Positions 12,962 through 24,379 of a stretch of 64,000 bases of DNA are shown one piece after another. A program made the position numbers and the translations under genes. Origin of the DNA: Melampsora larici-populina 98AG31 (taxonomy: Eukaryota; Basidiomycota; Pucciniomycetes; Pucciniales; Melampsoraceae); NCBI RefSeq assembly GCF_000204055.1, contig NW_006768804.1, forward strand, positions 761,611-825,610. Direction: 5' to 3'. The notes beneath the pieces are model-generated. The model was not told where the DNA came from, did no database searches, and saw nothing but the letters and a program-made list of their open reading frames with translations. The stretch's first letter is position 1; each line of letters begins with the position of its first letter.

Positions 12962-13904
12962 CTAATTCTCGGGGGCGTGAGGTCCAGCCTGCAAGGTGTC
13001 TTCTGAGCAAAGAAAAGAGATCAGGAATCAGCTTGGACAGATAGATGAAATATAGGGTGGTCTCTAAGCGTACCTAGCCATATCCCAACGTTGGCCGCTG
13101 AACCCCCAGACTCCGCCCAGACGTTAGTGACCATTTCTGACTTGGGCTTTTGTGAGGCAGGCGCTTGGTCAATCAGTCCATTGGGCAATTCAATATCGGT
13201 GTGATGCCCGCTGTACACTGAGAAGCCATCCATTGCAGCAGTCATCTCGGCCACTTGGTCCAGGCCGGTGAGAACCTTCTTTGTTCTAGAACGGGTATTT
13301 CCAGATGGTCCGCTTTGGAGGGATTCACCAGAAAGGCTAGACAGCATGATGGTGGTGGGTGAACTCAAAGTTCGAATTCGCTTGGCTGTTTGTTTGGCAT
13401 TCAAGATGATTTTGGTGGTTGCAGGCGCCTCAAGGGGATTAAAGGAGTCGGCTTCGGCAGCGGCAACACGGGGAGTAACAGTGGTTTGGGAGTCGTGTTC
13501 TGATATGTTTGCAACTATAGTATCATCAAGATCTTCACAGAAGGCTTTGTCTCGCGGTCGTTTGGCGTGCCCACCCAATCTACGGTCAATCAAATCAGGA
13601 TCACCCCTCACCTCCCAAAGCCAATCTCTCTCATCTTTGCTGATTAAAGTTGACCCGGTGATGCGGTCCAGAGAGGAGTTGAATCGAGTGGCCTGAGCAA
13701 CGAGTGAACCACACGACTTCTTAGACTCGTGTTTTGAACCTGTTGAATGGGAAATCAGGTCACGTCGGATATTCTTGATGAACTGGTCGCGTGCAGTTGA
13801 GGTTGTGATGGTCTGCAGGCATCACAAGTCAATTAGTGAACCACAAGGTATATTTTTATGGGATGGTATCTGAGACTGACTGTGTTTTGTTCAGGGCAAG
13901 CCAT
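12962..13904 (-). CDS. Uncharacterised 267-aa protein
   Basis: Three exons join exactly: 13904-13881 (ATG plus 8 codons), 13812-13074 and 13002-12962 ending in TAG. All introns have GT..AG ends and the total is 268 codons. The N-terminal part is basic and polar (TARDQFIKNIRRDL), the middle is Ser/Thr/Ala-rich with Lys/Arg clusters (KQTAKRIR, RSRTKK), and the rest is hydrophilic. There is no signal peptide or membrane segment. If the second intron is not spliced, the protein instead ends at 13021. I do not recognise the family. The basic patches would suit a nuclear protein, but this is only inference. Confidence 0.55.
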
Positions 13905-14911
13905 TTCGATTCGTGCTGGGGCTAGTTGCGTGCAGTGTATCTTCAAGTATACAATCTTAATGTCTATCAGGAGAAAAGGAAGTTGAAATGGAAGATACGA
14001 TGTAATTCTAACAGGAAAGGAAGTGTTGGCGTAATGTGGAACTTCGATGATCAAGAGACAACTATGAGGCCGATTTTATGAGCTACGAATGATGCACGCC
14101 TTATAAGCAGGGGCTAGCATTCCATTTGAACACTGCACACTGCTCCGAGAAATTGACAATACGCCAAGGCGTTGTGTGTCTATTTGGAAGGCCAGTCCGG
14201 ACTGGGGGCAAGCAGCCTGGCCCAGCCAACGGTGCCCTGGGTAGCTTGCAAGGGTACAGCTACAAAATCCAGAGCAAAGTTACGCGGCATACTATTCAAA
14301 GAAGGTCTCTAAAAAGATCTCTCCCAGATTTGGGAGAGTTCACACTATCAAGTGGCACTCTACGCAGTGTGTCTCTTGCGATCCTCCTGCGCGACCAGGT
14401 CTTGTAGCAAAGAAATTCTAACTCCCACTATGTAGCTTTGCCTCACCTAGGCTTTGCGTCAACAAGGCAAAGTAACACCCTTTTAGGCAATCACAAGATG
14501 GTATGGGATTTTAATGGATATACATGTAACTACATAGATACAATTGAGAGTCGGATTTGGGCTAGTGGTTGTACCGGGGGAAGCGATCCCTTTTTGACTA
14601 GGGCGTGATTATTTCTTGTATTGCGGTTAGCATTGTGGTACACGGCACAACGAGCATTCAGGGCATTTGGCCCTAGTTGGCCATCTTTGTTGTTCCGTTG
14701 TCAGGAACACGTTGAGTCTTTTTTATTTACTTTCCCTTGTATTGTATTGGTTCAGTCGTCATCTCATTTAGATCGATCTTGTCAATGAATTCCTTACTTG
14801 TAACTCTTTCCATCATTCCACATTGCATACGCCAGCCGGCCATCAAACCAACACGATTTCTGCCTGCTTTTTGCACATCGACTCCCTACTAGAATCTCTG
14901 GACGCAAATAA
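13905..14911. other. Intergenic, no gene recognised
   Basis: Possible old retroelement debris around 14.1-14.8 kb judging from its composition, but no LTR ends or coding motifs were identified. Confidence 0.35.
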
Positions 14912-15966
14912 ATGGCTCCTCTTGCCGGCACGCCCATTCACGTCAAAAGCACTGTTCGGTTCGCGCAGAATACTGAAAGCATAGATTCCGGTCGACCGGC
15001 ACGCAGTCAGAGCATCAAAAAATGTCACAAGATCCTCACGCCCGCGGTTGTCATCCCATACAGCCCGTTGACTCATTTAGACGCCAGAGGAAGACATACG
15101 AGCCAGAGCAGCTTGCAAATCAATTGTGACTCAGAAAATCAACACTTTGGTAAGTGGTTCTTCACGGTCTGGGTCTATAGTGAGGATATGAGCTCATGAG
15201 ACATTGCTACATCATTTGTGTCATCTTCAGTTCGAACACGCTCTCAAGCTCGTATTGACATTGGACACCAGGCACCCGCCGCAAAACGTACTCGCCGTTC
15301 GGACATTGGCCTTGATTCTTATAAACCCAACCAGATCTGTCTAGACCGAGTCACACGATATGAACGACCTTTGACACGGTCATCCTCTTGCTCAAATTCC
15401 TGTTTAACCAAGCCAGAGGCAAGTCAAAAAGTGGGGCTAGGCCTTGCGCAGATTGGTCCCAATTTACCAAGCCCTCAAGTGGATAGCTCTCATCCTGTGT
15501 CTCCCTCCCGATCACCAAGTGGAAGTCGGAGAGCCTGGGGTACCGGTACGATTTTCCAGACGCAGGAACCTAAGGTACCCCCAGGGCTGGCGGTGGACCA
15601 AGATGGTATGTTTACTCATTTGGTAAACATAAGGGCCTCTCGGCAGGAAATTACAACTAATTATCTTTGATTTTGATTTTATTCAGATCATTCAGTGGTA
15701 AATGAAATAAATGAGTTGATCAAGAGCCCACAAGACATCAGCGTGAGTATGCTTGTTAAATTTGCACACCTGTTCCCTATTTCAAAACTTAAAAAGAACT
15801 TTCTTGTTTTTTCTCTTTGAAGGCTCTAGCAAAGAAGTTTTCAACTGATAAATTATTGACGTTGAATAGAGTTACTGCAATTTTACTTGAAGAAAGATTA
15901 TCTAAGGATATCTTAAAGCGAAAAGATGAGGGTCATTTTGGACAGGAATGCAATATTGGTCAATGA
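14912..15966 (+). CDS. Uncharacterised 270-aa basic protein
   Basis: Four exons (14912-15149, 15231-15605, 15687-15742, 15823-15966) join in phase to 271 codons with canonical GTAAGT, GTATGT and GTGAGT donors. The first two exons code a disordered Ser/Pro/Arg-rich region with basic clusters (PAAKRTRRSD) that could act as a nuclear localisation signal. The last two exons code a compact helical tail (LAKKFSTDKLLTLNRVTAIL then LEERLSKDILKRKDEG). There is no signal peptide and no known domain. The gene is intact, unlike the conserved-gene relics nearby. Function unknown. Confidence 0.6.
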
Positions 15967-16524
15967 CGTGACTCCGTCAAAGTATGCATAAAAATGCAAG
16001 AGTGTCTTTTCAATATTCCTGACCTCAGTAGAGATAAATGAGCAGTTATTCCTGGTGCAATGATTTTTGGTTGGCTGGCCAGATTCTCAGCTTCTATCTT
16101 GTGGGCCGTGGACTGGCTCTTTCACATACATTTTTTTCACATTTGTATGCTGTAATGGAAAGTGTGTCAGCAAAATTGTTTCTTTGACACCGCTATGTCT
16201 GTGTTCCGTGTTGGCATACAACGCAAGCTACCAAACATTCAATTGCTATTACTTCTCACTTTTCCTCAGACAAATTTGTTTCATCATACTTTGATTATTG
16301 TAGTTGAAAGTTTATGGAGATGACAAATTCTCAGAATCGCAGTTTGATCACATTTTGTGCAGATTCTGGTTAGGCCTATCAGATTCAAACCATGGATTCC
16401 TAAATGATGTTAAGGGGGTTCAATGTGCATATTCTGAGGACTACCTCAGCGCTCAATATCAAAAGCAAATATACCAAGTTTATTTAGACTGTTGCTTTGT
16501 TTTTCCTCTTTTGATGATTCAGAT

Positions 16525-16615
16525 GACAAAATCTGTCTCCTTATAAAACTTTTCCCAATATTTGTGTATTCTCTTGGTCCACATGACTTTTCTATGTGCC
16601 TTGCTGAGAGATTCA
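16525..16615 (+). repeat. 91-bp direct repeat, copy 1
   Basis: Matches 17366-17457 almost base for base, from GACAAAATCTGT to GAGAGATTCA, with one inserted G and one or two substitutions. Flanks do not match. Probably remains of a duplicated or mobile sequence. Confidence 0.7.
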
Positions 16616-17365
16616 GGAAAATTCAATCAATGTGACAGTGTGCATGATGTTCTATAGTGATGTTTGATTTGATTTCACATCCATGATGTGTCCACAAAAT
16701 CAAGATCAAGTCATCAAAGAAATCAAGAGGATGAGGACTCAAGAAGTAACCACTCACAATTGCATATTTGGTGAGTTTCCCAGCACAAAACAACAACTTA
16801 CTTAGATTGAGCATCAGCCACCTTGACAGCTAACTGGACCAAGTCTGGATCTCATATATTTCAGGGTACTCTTAAACTTTCTTGGTGAGGGGCAGGCGTC
16901 CAATTCTTCACTCCTTGATTGTGTGTAGTCTTGATGCTACACAAGATCTGGGGAGGTCAAAATTTACATTTGACAACATGTCATTTGGTGGAGGTAATCT
17001 GGAAGAGGAAACTTTCCTGCCAGGATTCACTTTGATGAGTTTAGGGAGTTCTTGTGGTTGGCACATGCCAAGTGGTATGTCTATTCATGTCAGCACTTTA
17101 TTAGAGGACCCAAGGCAACAAAGGTATGTACTGTTGCACTACTCTGTACTGTTTTGCTTTCTAGTTGATGGCATATAAAGTTCATTTATGGTATACAGAT
17201 ATGTGTTCTGGAAATTTCCAGATACTCTCAGAATGGCCCAAACACAAATTTTGGGTAGTAAAATAAACCTATAAGCTCACACTGCTTCTTGTACACTCCA
17301 ATGCACAGCACGGGGCTTATGACAACAAAGCACACTTTTGCCTGTGAGGTAAATTGGATATTGAC

Positions 17366-17457
17366 GACAAAATCTGTGCTCCTTATAAAACTTTTCCCAA
17401 CATTTGTGTATTCTCTTGGTCCACATGACTTTTCTATGTGCCTTGCTGAGAGATTCA
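17366..17457 (+). repeat. 91-bp direct repeat, copy 2
   Basis: Second copy of the 16525-16615 segment, one base longer. Contains CTTGGTCCACATGACTTTTC, identical in both copies. Confidence 0.7.
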
Positions 17458-17744
17458 ACGAATTTGAGAAATCACCAATAAATTTGATTCCCAAAGTTAA
17501 ACAATTTTGTGGATGATCCGCAACCATTGACAATTGAATCATTCTAGTCTTGACTGAACATGTGATTGAAAAATCGAAGACAAGAGCTGGAGTATACATA
17601 TACCTAAATCCTGCATATGTATGTATTTTGCGGGTACAGTTTTTCTTCAGCTCAAGAGAAGATTCTGTGGTACATATCACTGGGCAAATAGAGGAAGAAA
17701 CACCTCAATGTACATGAGGACAAGGCACAGGCAGATTTGATTTG

Positions 17745-17884
17745 CAAGTAAGAGAGAAATGAAAAATATATGCAAGTAAAAACGTAAAACAACAACCCCA
17801 AATTTACACATTGACAAGTAAGAGAGACATGAAAGACACATGCAAGTAGAAACGTAAAACAAGAACCCCAAATTTACACATTGA
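17745..17884 (+). repeat. 70-bp tandem duplication
   Basis: Two units of 70 bp, each starting CAAGTAAGAGAGA and ending ACCCCAAATTTACACATTGA, with a handful of differences. Lies just beyond the stop codon of the 17931-20639 minus-strand gene, hence probably in its 3' UTR. Confidence 0.75.
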
Positions 17885-17930
17885 GAAGAGCTATGAAAGG
17901 AAAAACAGTCTAGAAACCCCGTTTCATGCG

Positions 17931-20639
17931 TCAATGAGCCGCGTCGTCTTGGTTGGTTTGATTCACATGTACATGACCCCGCTTGGCAGTGGCTGCAATC
18001 TCAACAGGTGAACCCAGTGAACTCAGAGGGGTCGAAGTATAGTAGACTGAATTCATTCCGATGTTTAGGATGCGGTCATTGTAACAATATAATCAGACCA
18101 CAGAATCACAATGCGTAAAATTTTATTGGGCTCACCAGGTGAATTCAAAGTCATCAACTCGATACCTAAATCCTTCAGGAGCGGGGAAGATGGGGCTGAC
18201 ACATATATTCCAGTCAGCTCTCCGCATTCGTGATTGCTTGATACTTCTACCAACGGTGGGACATCTACCGATGGCAGTGAGGAGTGAGAGGGGGGGCAAG
18301 AGTGGGTGCCAAATGACACAGGGGGCAGGCGCTCGTTAGCCTTCTCAAAGGTCCAAGTAGGGTCCAGCGACCACTTAGATTCCATTGTATCAGCTTTGTA
18401 CGACAGTTTGGTCCCGGTGGGCGTCGATTGATTATCCGAAGGGGGAAGCAGACGGACAAATGCTGGTTTAGACTTTGGAGAAATGGGTGAGGCGCCTAAT
18501 CTGGGTCGCACACCTATCAAGGGACCAAATGTTGGATCAGCAGGAGTTGTAAAACGTTTTCAGTGAAGGCTTACCATTTTCTGGATATATGGGACCCAGG
18601 GAAGCCAATTCTCGGAATACAGATGAATTGTAAGTGTTGTTGATTTGTTGGGCGGCATTGGCATGATCAGTCATTTCATCAGTGTCAAGTAGAAGTTGAC
18701 CATATGAGTCTTGGCCAGCTTGGATTGATTTCGTCGCATGATTGTTCACAATGGGATTGACTATCTCGTGATGATTGGACGAGTTTTTGGGTGAGACAGC
18801 GGTTGGTGGCTGCTTGGAAGTTTCACTTCTTTCACGTTCCACTGCTTCTGCTTCCAAGCTAGATGGTGAAACATGGATTAAGCTATGAGTAGATGCAGAC
18901 AAGCCAACGGTGACAAATGAGATGTAAAAAAACCCACAACGCCTCAATTATTATTCTCTCGTGGGAGGTATCAACGAGCTGGAGATGTTCGGTTCCGTCC
19001 ATGTGACAGAGGAGACTCAGAGGTGGACGTCTTGGAAGTAACGAATTTCGAGGCCTCAGATGGGCAAGTAAAAGGGGTCCTTTCTCTTGCACAAAATTCT
19101 TGCATTTCTGGATTCGCTCCAATTCCAAATGGTCTTCTCTTTTCAAGGTTTCTTCCTGCAGGCTAAGAGGAAAAAAATAAATCACACACCTAAAAGAGGA
19201 TAATAGTTGAACGGCGGGAGAGCAATCAAAAGTACGTACCATGCTTCGAGGTGAATCAAGTCACTTCCTGGCTCACTGGAATGAGGATTTAGTCCGTCGG
19301 ATGTTCTGCCGGATATAAAATTATCCCAGCGGTTTCCCTCTTTCAAATAATCTACCGCCTTACGTTCAGCTGCTTCTGCTTGCAACCTGGGAGGCAGAAA
19401 TCATTTCAGTCGTGAGCTGCAGAAAACTTGAGGTCAGTTTACCTACATTGCTTGAAATGGGAAACTTTCCAGGGAGTCTGTGGGGACTCTGATTGGTGAT
19501 GGGATTTTGAGTGAATGCTTCTTCGAAACCCTCGTGCTTGCACTTGAAGCGGCCAAGTGATGACGGGATTGAGGGGGTTGAGAGGGCTGTCTTTGAGAAC
19601 TACGAGAATGATAGGGAGTCAGTGTGGATCCAGATGATGTTTCTTTGTTTGGGATGGCGTCACGGTACCTGTCAGCTGCGGATTTTGCAAGAGGAAGTTT
19701 TCCAGAATGCTTCTGCGATATATGGGGATGCGAGGCTGAAACAGTGGGGACGGGAGATAATTGATAATGTTTGGTCCTGTCTTCCGGAAAGCTATGGAAA
19801 AGGTGATCAGTCAATGCAAAGCAATGCGAGCAAACATGACACTTGAGCTTACATCAATGCGGCGGAGTCACTTCCAAGTGAACTTTGGGCTGAAACTGTT
19901 GCCGTGTATGACTTATGGGGACGGTGTCTGGAGGGATCTTCAACAAACTTGGAGCACGCAGTATCACTAGCTGAAGGATTGATTCTAAGATTCTCCGCGG
20001 CCGCCACTAGCGATGGGGAAAGAAATGAGCTTTTTGGGCCAAGGCTAAGCTTCAGATCGCCCGGCCTGACCATCATGTCGCTCAGATCGATGGCACTGGA
20101 ACTTCCTCCCCCCCAATGCGCCTTAGGGGTAGTTTTCACTTTGGGTGAGGATCGGTCGGTCAGATCTTTTTTGGGTTTCATTTTTCCGGAAGACATCTTG
20201 ATAGACTGGACTTTTTGGACAGCCTTGACCGCAGATGAGATGACTGGCTTTGATTCAAGGTCTTCGATACCACGGGCTTCTGTTTGGGAAAGTTTGACTG
20301 GGCGGGATCTAACAAGCTGTTTGTTGCGGAGCGAGCGCCTGAGTCCTGGGTCGGGGTGAGGCGTAGTGTGATAGGTGGCAAGCTGCGAGGCGGGACCTAC
20401 CAAAGAAATCAATTACTTGCGGTCAGAAAACCTAGCGCACTCCGTAAAAAAGACAAGATGGGGTTTAAACTGTACGCACCTGCTCGTGCCAATTCCAAAG
20501 CTTGGAGCAACATGGTTTCCCTGGGTACTGACCTCTTCAAACACGCTGTCTTGTCTCTACTGTAGATATACTCCCGCAGTGCAAAATCACCAAGTTTCCG
20601 GATGTATTCTTTCTCTTCTAGAAATTTTGTTTCTGACAT
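17931..20639 (-). CDS. Uncharacterised 727-aa protein, 8 exons; paralog at 59.6 kb
   Basis: Exons 20639-20480, 20396-19853, 19776-19447, 19386-19240, 19162-18938, 18858-18575, 18513-18136 and 18046-17931 join in phase at every boundary to 728 codons including TGA. Exon 1 is helical (ETKFLEEKEYIRKLGDFALR). Exon 2 is a basic, Ser-rich disordered region. Exons 4-6 contain short repeated helices of the form LQAEAAERKAV, LQEETLKRE and LEAEAVERERSE, each starting at an exon border, so the gene has probably grown by exon duplication. Exons 6-7 carry the conserved blocks YNSSVFRELASLGPIYPEN, PKSKPAFVRLLPP and GIYVSAPSSPLLKDLGIELM. These blocks, and the intron right after the SPG that follows them, are shared with the plus-strand gene at 59588-60375. 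No signal peptide, no known domain; function unknown. Confidence 0.7.
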
Positions 20640-21291
20640 GTCGTTGGATGTGGCCCGAATACACCAAGCAGGAGTGAATTTAGGATTCTTGGTTAAACAG
20701 ACAAGGGATTTGAAGAGAACTTGATTGGAAAGGTTTGTGAAACGGAATTGGTGAAGGTGTCTAAGGAATTGATTGATGATAAAAGCAAGCACCGCAAAAA
20801 CAACGTTGAACTGTGCTTATGTACCCTTGAAGCCTCTGGCACCCTGCCGCAAGATTCGATTTTGCGCTGATAGGCTGCGCATGGCCGTCACAACGGTAAT
20901 CCGTCGTGACAAGACAGGGAGCCCGTGTATAATCCACTGCTACCAGGCATCAATTGGGTGAAGCTGTAGCATGACGTTGAATGAATGGAAACCCTCAAAA
21001 AGAGTAACCTTGCCTGCATCCAAGTCATATACCTTCTACGCAACACGGCCCCCCGAGGGTAGCAGTGTATTATGACGCAAAGCGGCAAAGTGCTAGATGA
21101 TAACAGTTCGCTAACTAGAAGGTCTAGTCAGGATCCGGGTTTTGGCGAAGAGACGGCAACCCTTACCCTGAGGCCGTCGATCACATGAGGGCATGGTATG
21201 AATACTGTTGGCATTCCCTGACTAGTGCCTTGATAGGCAAGTGTTGCCGCGATCAGGTTAGAGCAGAGCTCACCGTGAACTACCAATTGTG
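20640..21291. other. Intergenic, no gene recognised
   Basis: Upstream region of the 8-exon gene. A minus-strand frame extends past the chosen ATG at 20637-20639, but the ATG directly precedes the conserved-looking helix and is preferred. Confidence 0.4.
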
Positions 21292-21463
21292 GGGTATAAT
21301 GACGCGATCAATGTGTATGTCCCTTGCCTTCCTTCGACGGTTTGAAGGGAATTTCAATGTTTCAATTCAAAACATCTTCCTTCATTGAAGGGTAAAACAA
21401 CATCACATTCAGCAGTGATGATCAAATAAAACATTCGAACGTTGGGGCCGAGGTCTCGCGGTG
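21292..21463 (+). repeat. Dispersed hairpin-rich repeat, copy 2
   Basis: Resembles 34135-34308 (same strand) and inverted 4800-4935. Ends in GTTGGGGCCGAGGTCTCGC, exactly shared with the 34-kb copy. It lies about 200 bp upstream of the 470-bp leader repeat, in the same order as at 34 kb, where the gap is about 100 bp. Confidence 0.65.
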
Positions 21464-21663
21464 GTGATCAACTTGAATACGGTTGTTCAACCACATTTCA
21501 CAATGTACTGATTGATTAAGCTTATCGTTCCCTGCGCGGAACCCGGATCAACGCCCAAAAGCCATGACACCGGTCTTCAAATGAAAACGGGGTTCGTGGT
21601 GTAGTGTATGTGTAAAACCCCCCGGCGGGCCGGGGCTTTGTTAGGTTAGATTTTATTTCGGCG

Positions 21664-22133
21664 CAAATTGGCGTTCTCATCGCTCAACATCCCCTTCTCG
21701 ACCACTCCTACGAATTCAACCCATCGCTCGTCTTGCCTCCCAGCTCCACGGATCCGGTGTTTTCACTTCAAACAAACCGATTCGACGCTTCAAGTTTCAA
21801 CTGATCATGTCGGTGTTGAGTGTCCCACGTGTTGTGGCTTCCCGCTACGAACACCAGGGGCATTCGTCCCGCTACAGATCGACTTTCGACCAACCCAGCC
21901 AAACCGAAGCAATGTTCTATTGCTGTTCTGCTCAAGAAATACCAATGACATCAATGTGTGAACTCGTCCAATAGGCTCGTCTACAATCCTGAGCCAACGC
22001 TTCGCTCAGCTTCCTCGCCAAACGACCTCTACGGCTGAATGAATCCAATGCTAACTTTGGCTTGCTTTGTAGGACAATGTACACCACTCTACCGTGACCA
22101 TTGGACCGACTCCCGACTTTGCTCCTCTAACCA
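21664..22133 (+). repeat. 470-bp repeat: probable copia LTR/leader, copy A
   Basis: Identical in length (470 bp) and about 98% identical by eye to 34409-34878, with about 8 substitutions and no indels. Here it runs into a Gag-like start (ATGACTCCTACCGAACGGC), so it is most likely the LTR and/or 5' leader of a Ty1/copia element. LTR ends (TG..CA) and a primer-binding site were not pinned down. Confidence 0.6.
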
Positions 22134-24295
22134 TGACTCCTACCGAACGGCTTCCCAGCCAGACCGAGAAGGATTCCAAGGCGCAAGTACTCGATCTCCT
22201 CTTGCAGATCTACAATGCCATACGCAGGAACAGCGACCGTGGAGCACCTAGACGAGTTTGTCTTTTTCTCCTTATAAGGATAGTAGTTACCTTCAGCTGA
22301 TTTCATCTTTCATTTCCAGTCTCCTCGCATGGTTTTGCTCTTTCGACAACTCCTGGTGCTGATTATGCTAGATATTCAACTAAAACTACAAGATACAACA
22401 GGCTTGATGTGTAGCCGCAGGGCAATCCGGCTACTCTTCCGAGGTAAGATGTCCTTCCTATTGTGTTGAACAGCGAAGCTGTTATGCCTTTTGCCTTGAT
22501 CTTAGTATATTTAGATTCGCTGATTCCTTGGCCAGCTCTTCAAGAACTAACTCTCTCAAGTCTCAGGCCTGGCAACTACTCGTTTTGTAAGCCTTCGCTC
22601 CTCAGTTGATCGAAAATCCATATCTGACTCTGTCTTTGCTATCATAGCTGCGCTCATGAGCAATCAGTTTGCACGGCTTGATTTGTGAGTATGATTCCGG
22701 GTTCGAATCATGGCTTTCATGATACTGAGACCGTTATACTTTAGAATTTTCCATTCACCGAAGAAGAAACTTTGATTAGTGAACCAATTCGAGTTCGACT
22801 TCATCAGCCTGCGCTTGCCGAAGAAATACGACAAGAACAACAAATCACTGCAACCGCTTTAATTTCTCTTATTGGCAACTCTATCGACGAATCTTTAAAT
22901 CTTTCAACTCTCGATCTCGAACCGAATCCTCCTACCTATGCAAAAGCCCTTCTCACTCGAAATTCAGTTAATTGGAAGAATGCTACTTTTGAAGAATTCG
23001 ACTCTTTCGCAGCCAATCATGTTTCTGAGATAGTTGATGAAATACCCGATGATCAAAAACCAATCACCACTCGCTTCGTCTATACAAGAAAGTTTGACGA
23101 AAACGGATTTCTCACAAAATTCAAGGCTAGATGTGTCGCTCGAGGTTTTCTCCAAGAAGAAGGCAAGGACTTTGAAGAAACTTTCTCCCCTACCGGACGC
23201 TTGGCCACTCTCCGTGCTGTTTTTGGTCAAGCTGCTACAGAGGATCTCGAAATCCATCAAGCCGATTTTATCACCGCATTCCTCAATTCTGAACTTGGTG
23301 ATGGCGAAACGGTTTATATTAACATACCTGATGGTTTTGTTGATTGGGTCAAACAACTCTCCCTGGATTCACCTTTTAGATCCTGGTTGCCTGCGCTTTT
23401 ATCTCGCTGTGGCTGGCTCTGGCTCAAACTTCTCCGATCCCTTTATGGCTTAAAACAAGCATCTCGTAGTTGGCATCTAACGATCAAAGCCTGGTATTTA
23501 AGACATGGATTCATTGTTAGTAATGCAGATGCTTGCTTATTTGTCTTTTGTGGTAAGAATGGTGAAAGGATTTTAATTTATATATGGGTGGATGATATTG
23601 TTGTTGTTGGTAAGAATGTTGGCTGGGTACTTGATGCTTTGAAAAAGGACTTTCGACTTAAAGATTTGGGACCGGTGAAAAATATGTTAGGTATGCAAAT
23701 TGAAAGGAATCGTGAATCAAGGACTCTTTCTATCTGTCAATCAAAATATATCAATGAATTACTTAGAATTTATGGCATGGAAGACTGCAAGTCATTGGGA
23801 ACTCCTCTTCAATCAAACTTGCCTATCTTACCCGGCACGGAAGAAGAGGTTATGGCATTCAAGTCCAGCGGTCTCAATCATCGACGTGCTATTGGTTCTC
23901 TCAACTATCTTTCCCAATGTACTAGACCCGACCTTGCTCACCCTGTCAGCTTACTATCCCAATTTCTCGACAAACCAACCATGGAGCATTGGGGTCACTT
24001 TAAACGTGTTCTTCGGTATTTGCGTGGGACTAGTACCCTTTGTCTTACTTACGGTGTGCAACCTGTCAATGAAACACTTCTCAAAATCCAACCTGACACT
24101 GCTGGTCCTCCCGTCGCTTTCTCTGATTCTAATTGGGCTGGGTGCACTTTAACTCGGCGTTCTACTTCTGGATACACATTTATTTTCAATACTGTCGCTC
24201 TTTCCTCTAGTGAAGCCGAATATAAAGGTTTCCTTGATGCAGGACAAGAAGGCATGTGGATTTGGCGGAGGGTCTCCCCCTGGAAATCCAAATAA
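22133..24295 (+). mobile_element. Ty1/copia retrotransposon, internally deleted
   Basis: A short Gag-like start (22133-22250, PTERLPSQTEKDSKAQVLDL) is followed, without protease or integrase, by one open frame (22772-24295) coding the copia reverse transcriptase. Family motifs in order: NSVNWKNATFEEFDSF, KARCVARGFLQEEGKDFEET, the catalytic IWVDDIVVVG (copia YVDD box) and SLNYLSQCTRPDLAHPVSLL, then RNase H blocks SDSNWAGCTLTRRSTSGYTF and ALSSSEAEYKGF. Between the two RNase H blocks the usual ISW.S.KQ segment (about 10 residues) is missing, so RNase H is probably dead. The frame ends early in a non-copia tail. The RT frame itself has no stops, suggesting fairly recent activity followed by deletions. 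The frame opens at a TTG, so the upstream boundary is arbitrary. Confidence 0.85.
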
Positions 24296-24325
24296 TGCGA
24301 TTGGCAAAAGATTGCATTTTGGCCA

Positions 24326-24379
24326 CGTATACGTATTCGAAGGATTTACATTTCGGCATCGTATACGTATTCGAAGGAT
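24326..24379 (+). repeat. Two direct copies of a 20-bp palindrome-containing motif
   Basis: CGTATACGTATTCGAAGGAT occurs at 24326-24345 and again at 24360-24379 (period 34). The unit contains TACGTA and TTCGAA palindromes. It sits just after the truncated end of the copia frame; it could be an insertion or excision scar. Confidence 0.6.

Larger units (their letters stand above)
15967..17744. other. Intergenic with a duplicated 91-bp segment
   Basis: No supported gene. The two copies of the duplicated segment are annotated separately. A 150-codon minus-strand frame (17228-17680) has no domain and runs antisense across the second copy. Confidence 0.35.

Noticed and set aside
17228..17680. 150-codon minus-strand frame
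   Set aside because: No domain, and it crosses one copy of a duplicated non-coding segment.
19511..20359. Plus-strand frames of 111 and 151 codons
   Set aside because: They lie antisense to exons 2-3 of the well-supported minus-strand 8-exon gene and have no motifs.
22690..22710. GGGTTCGAATCATGG, like a tRNA B box
   Set aside because: No acceptor stem, anticodon arm or A box at the right distance; chance match.
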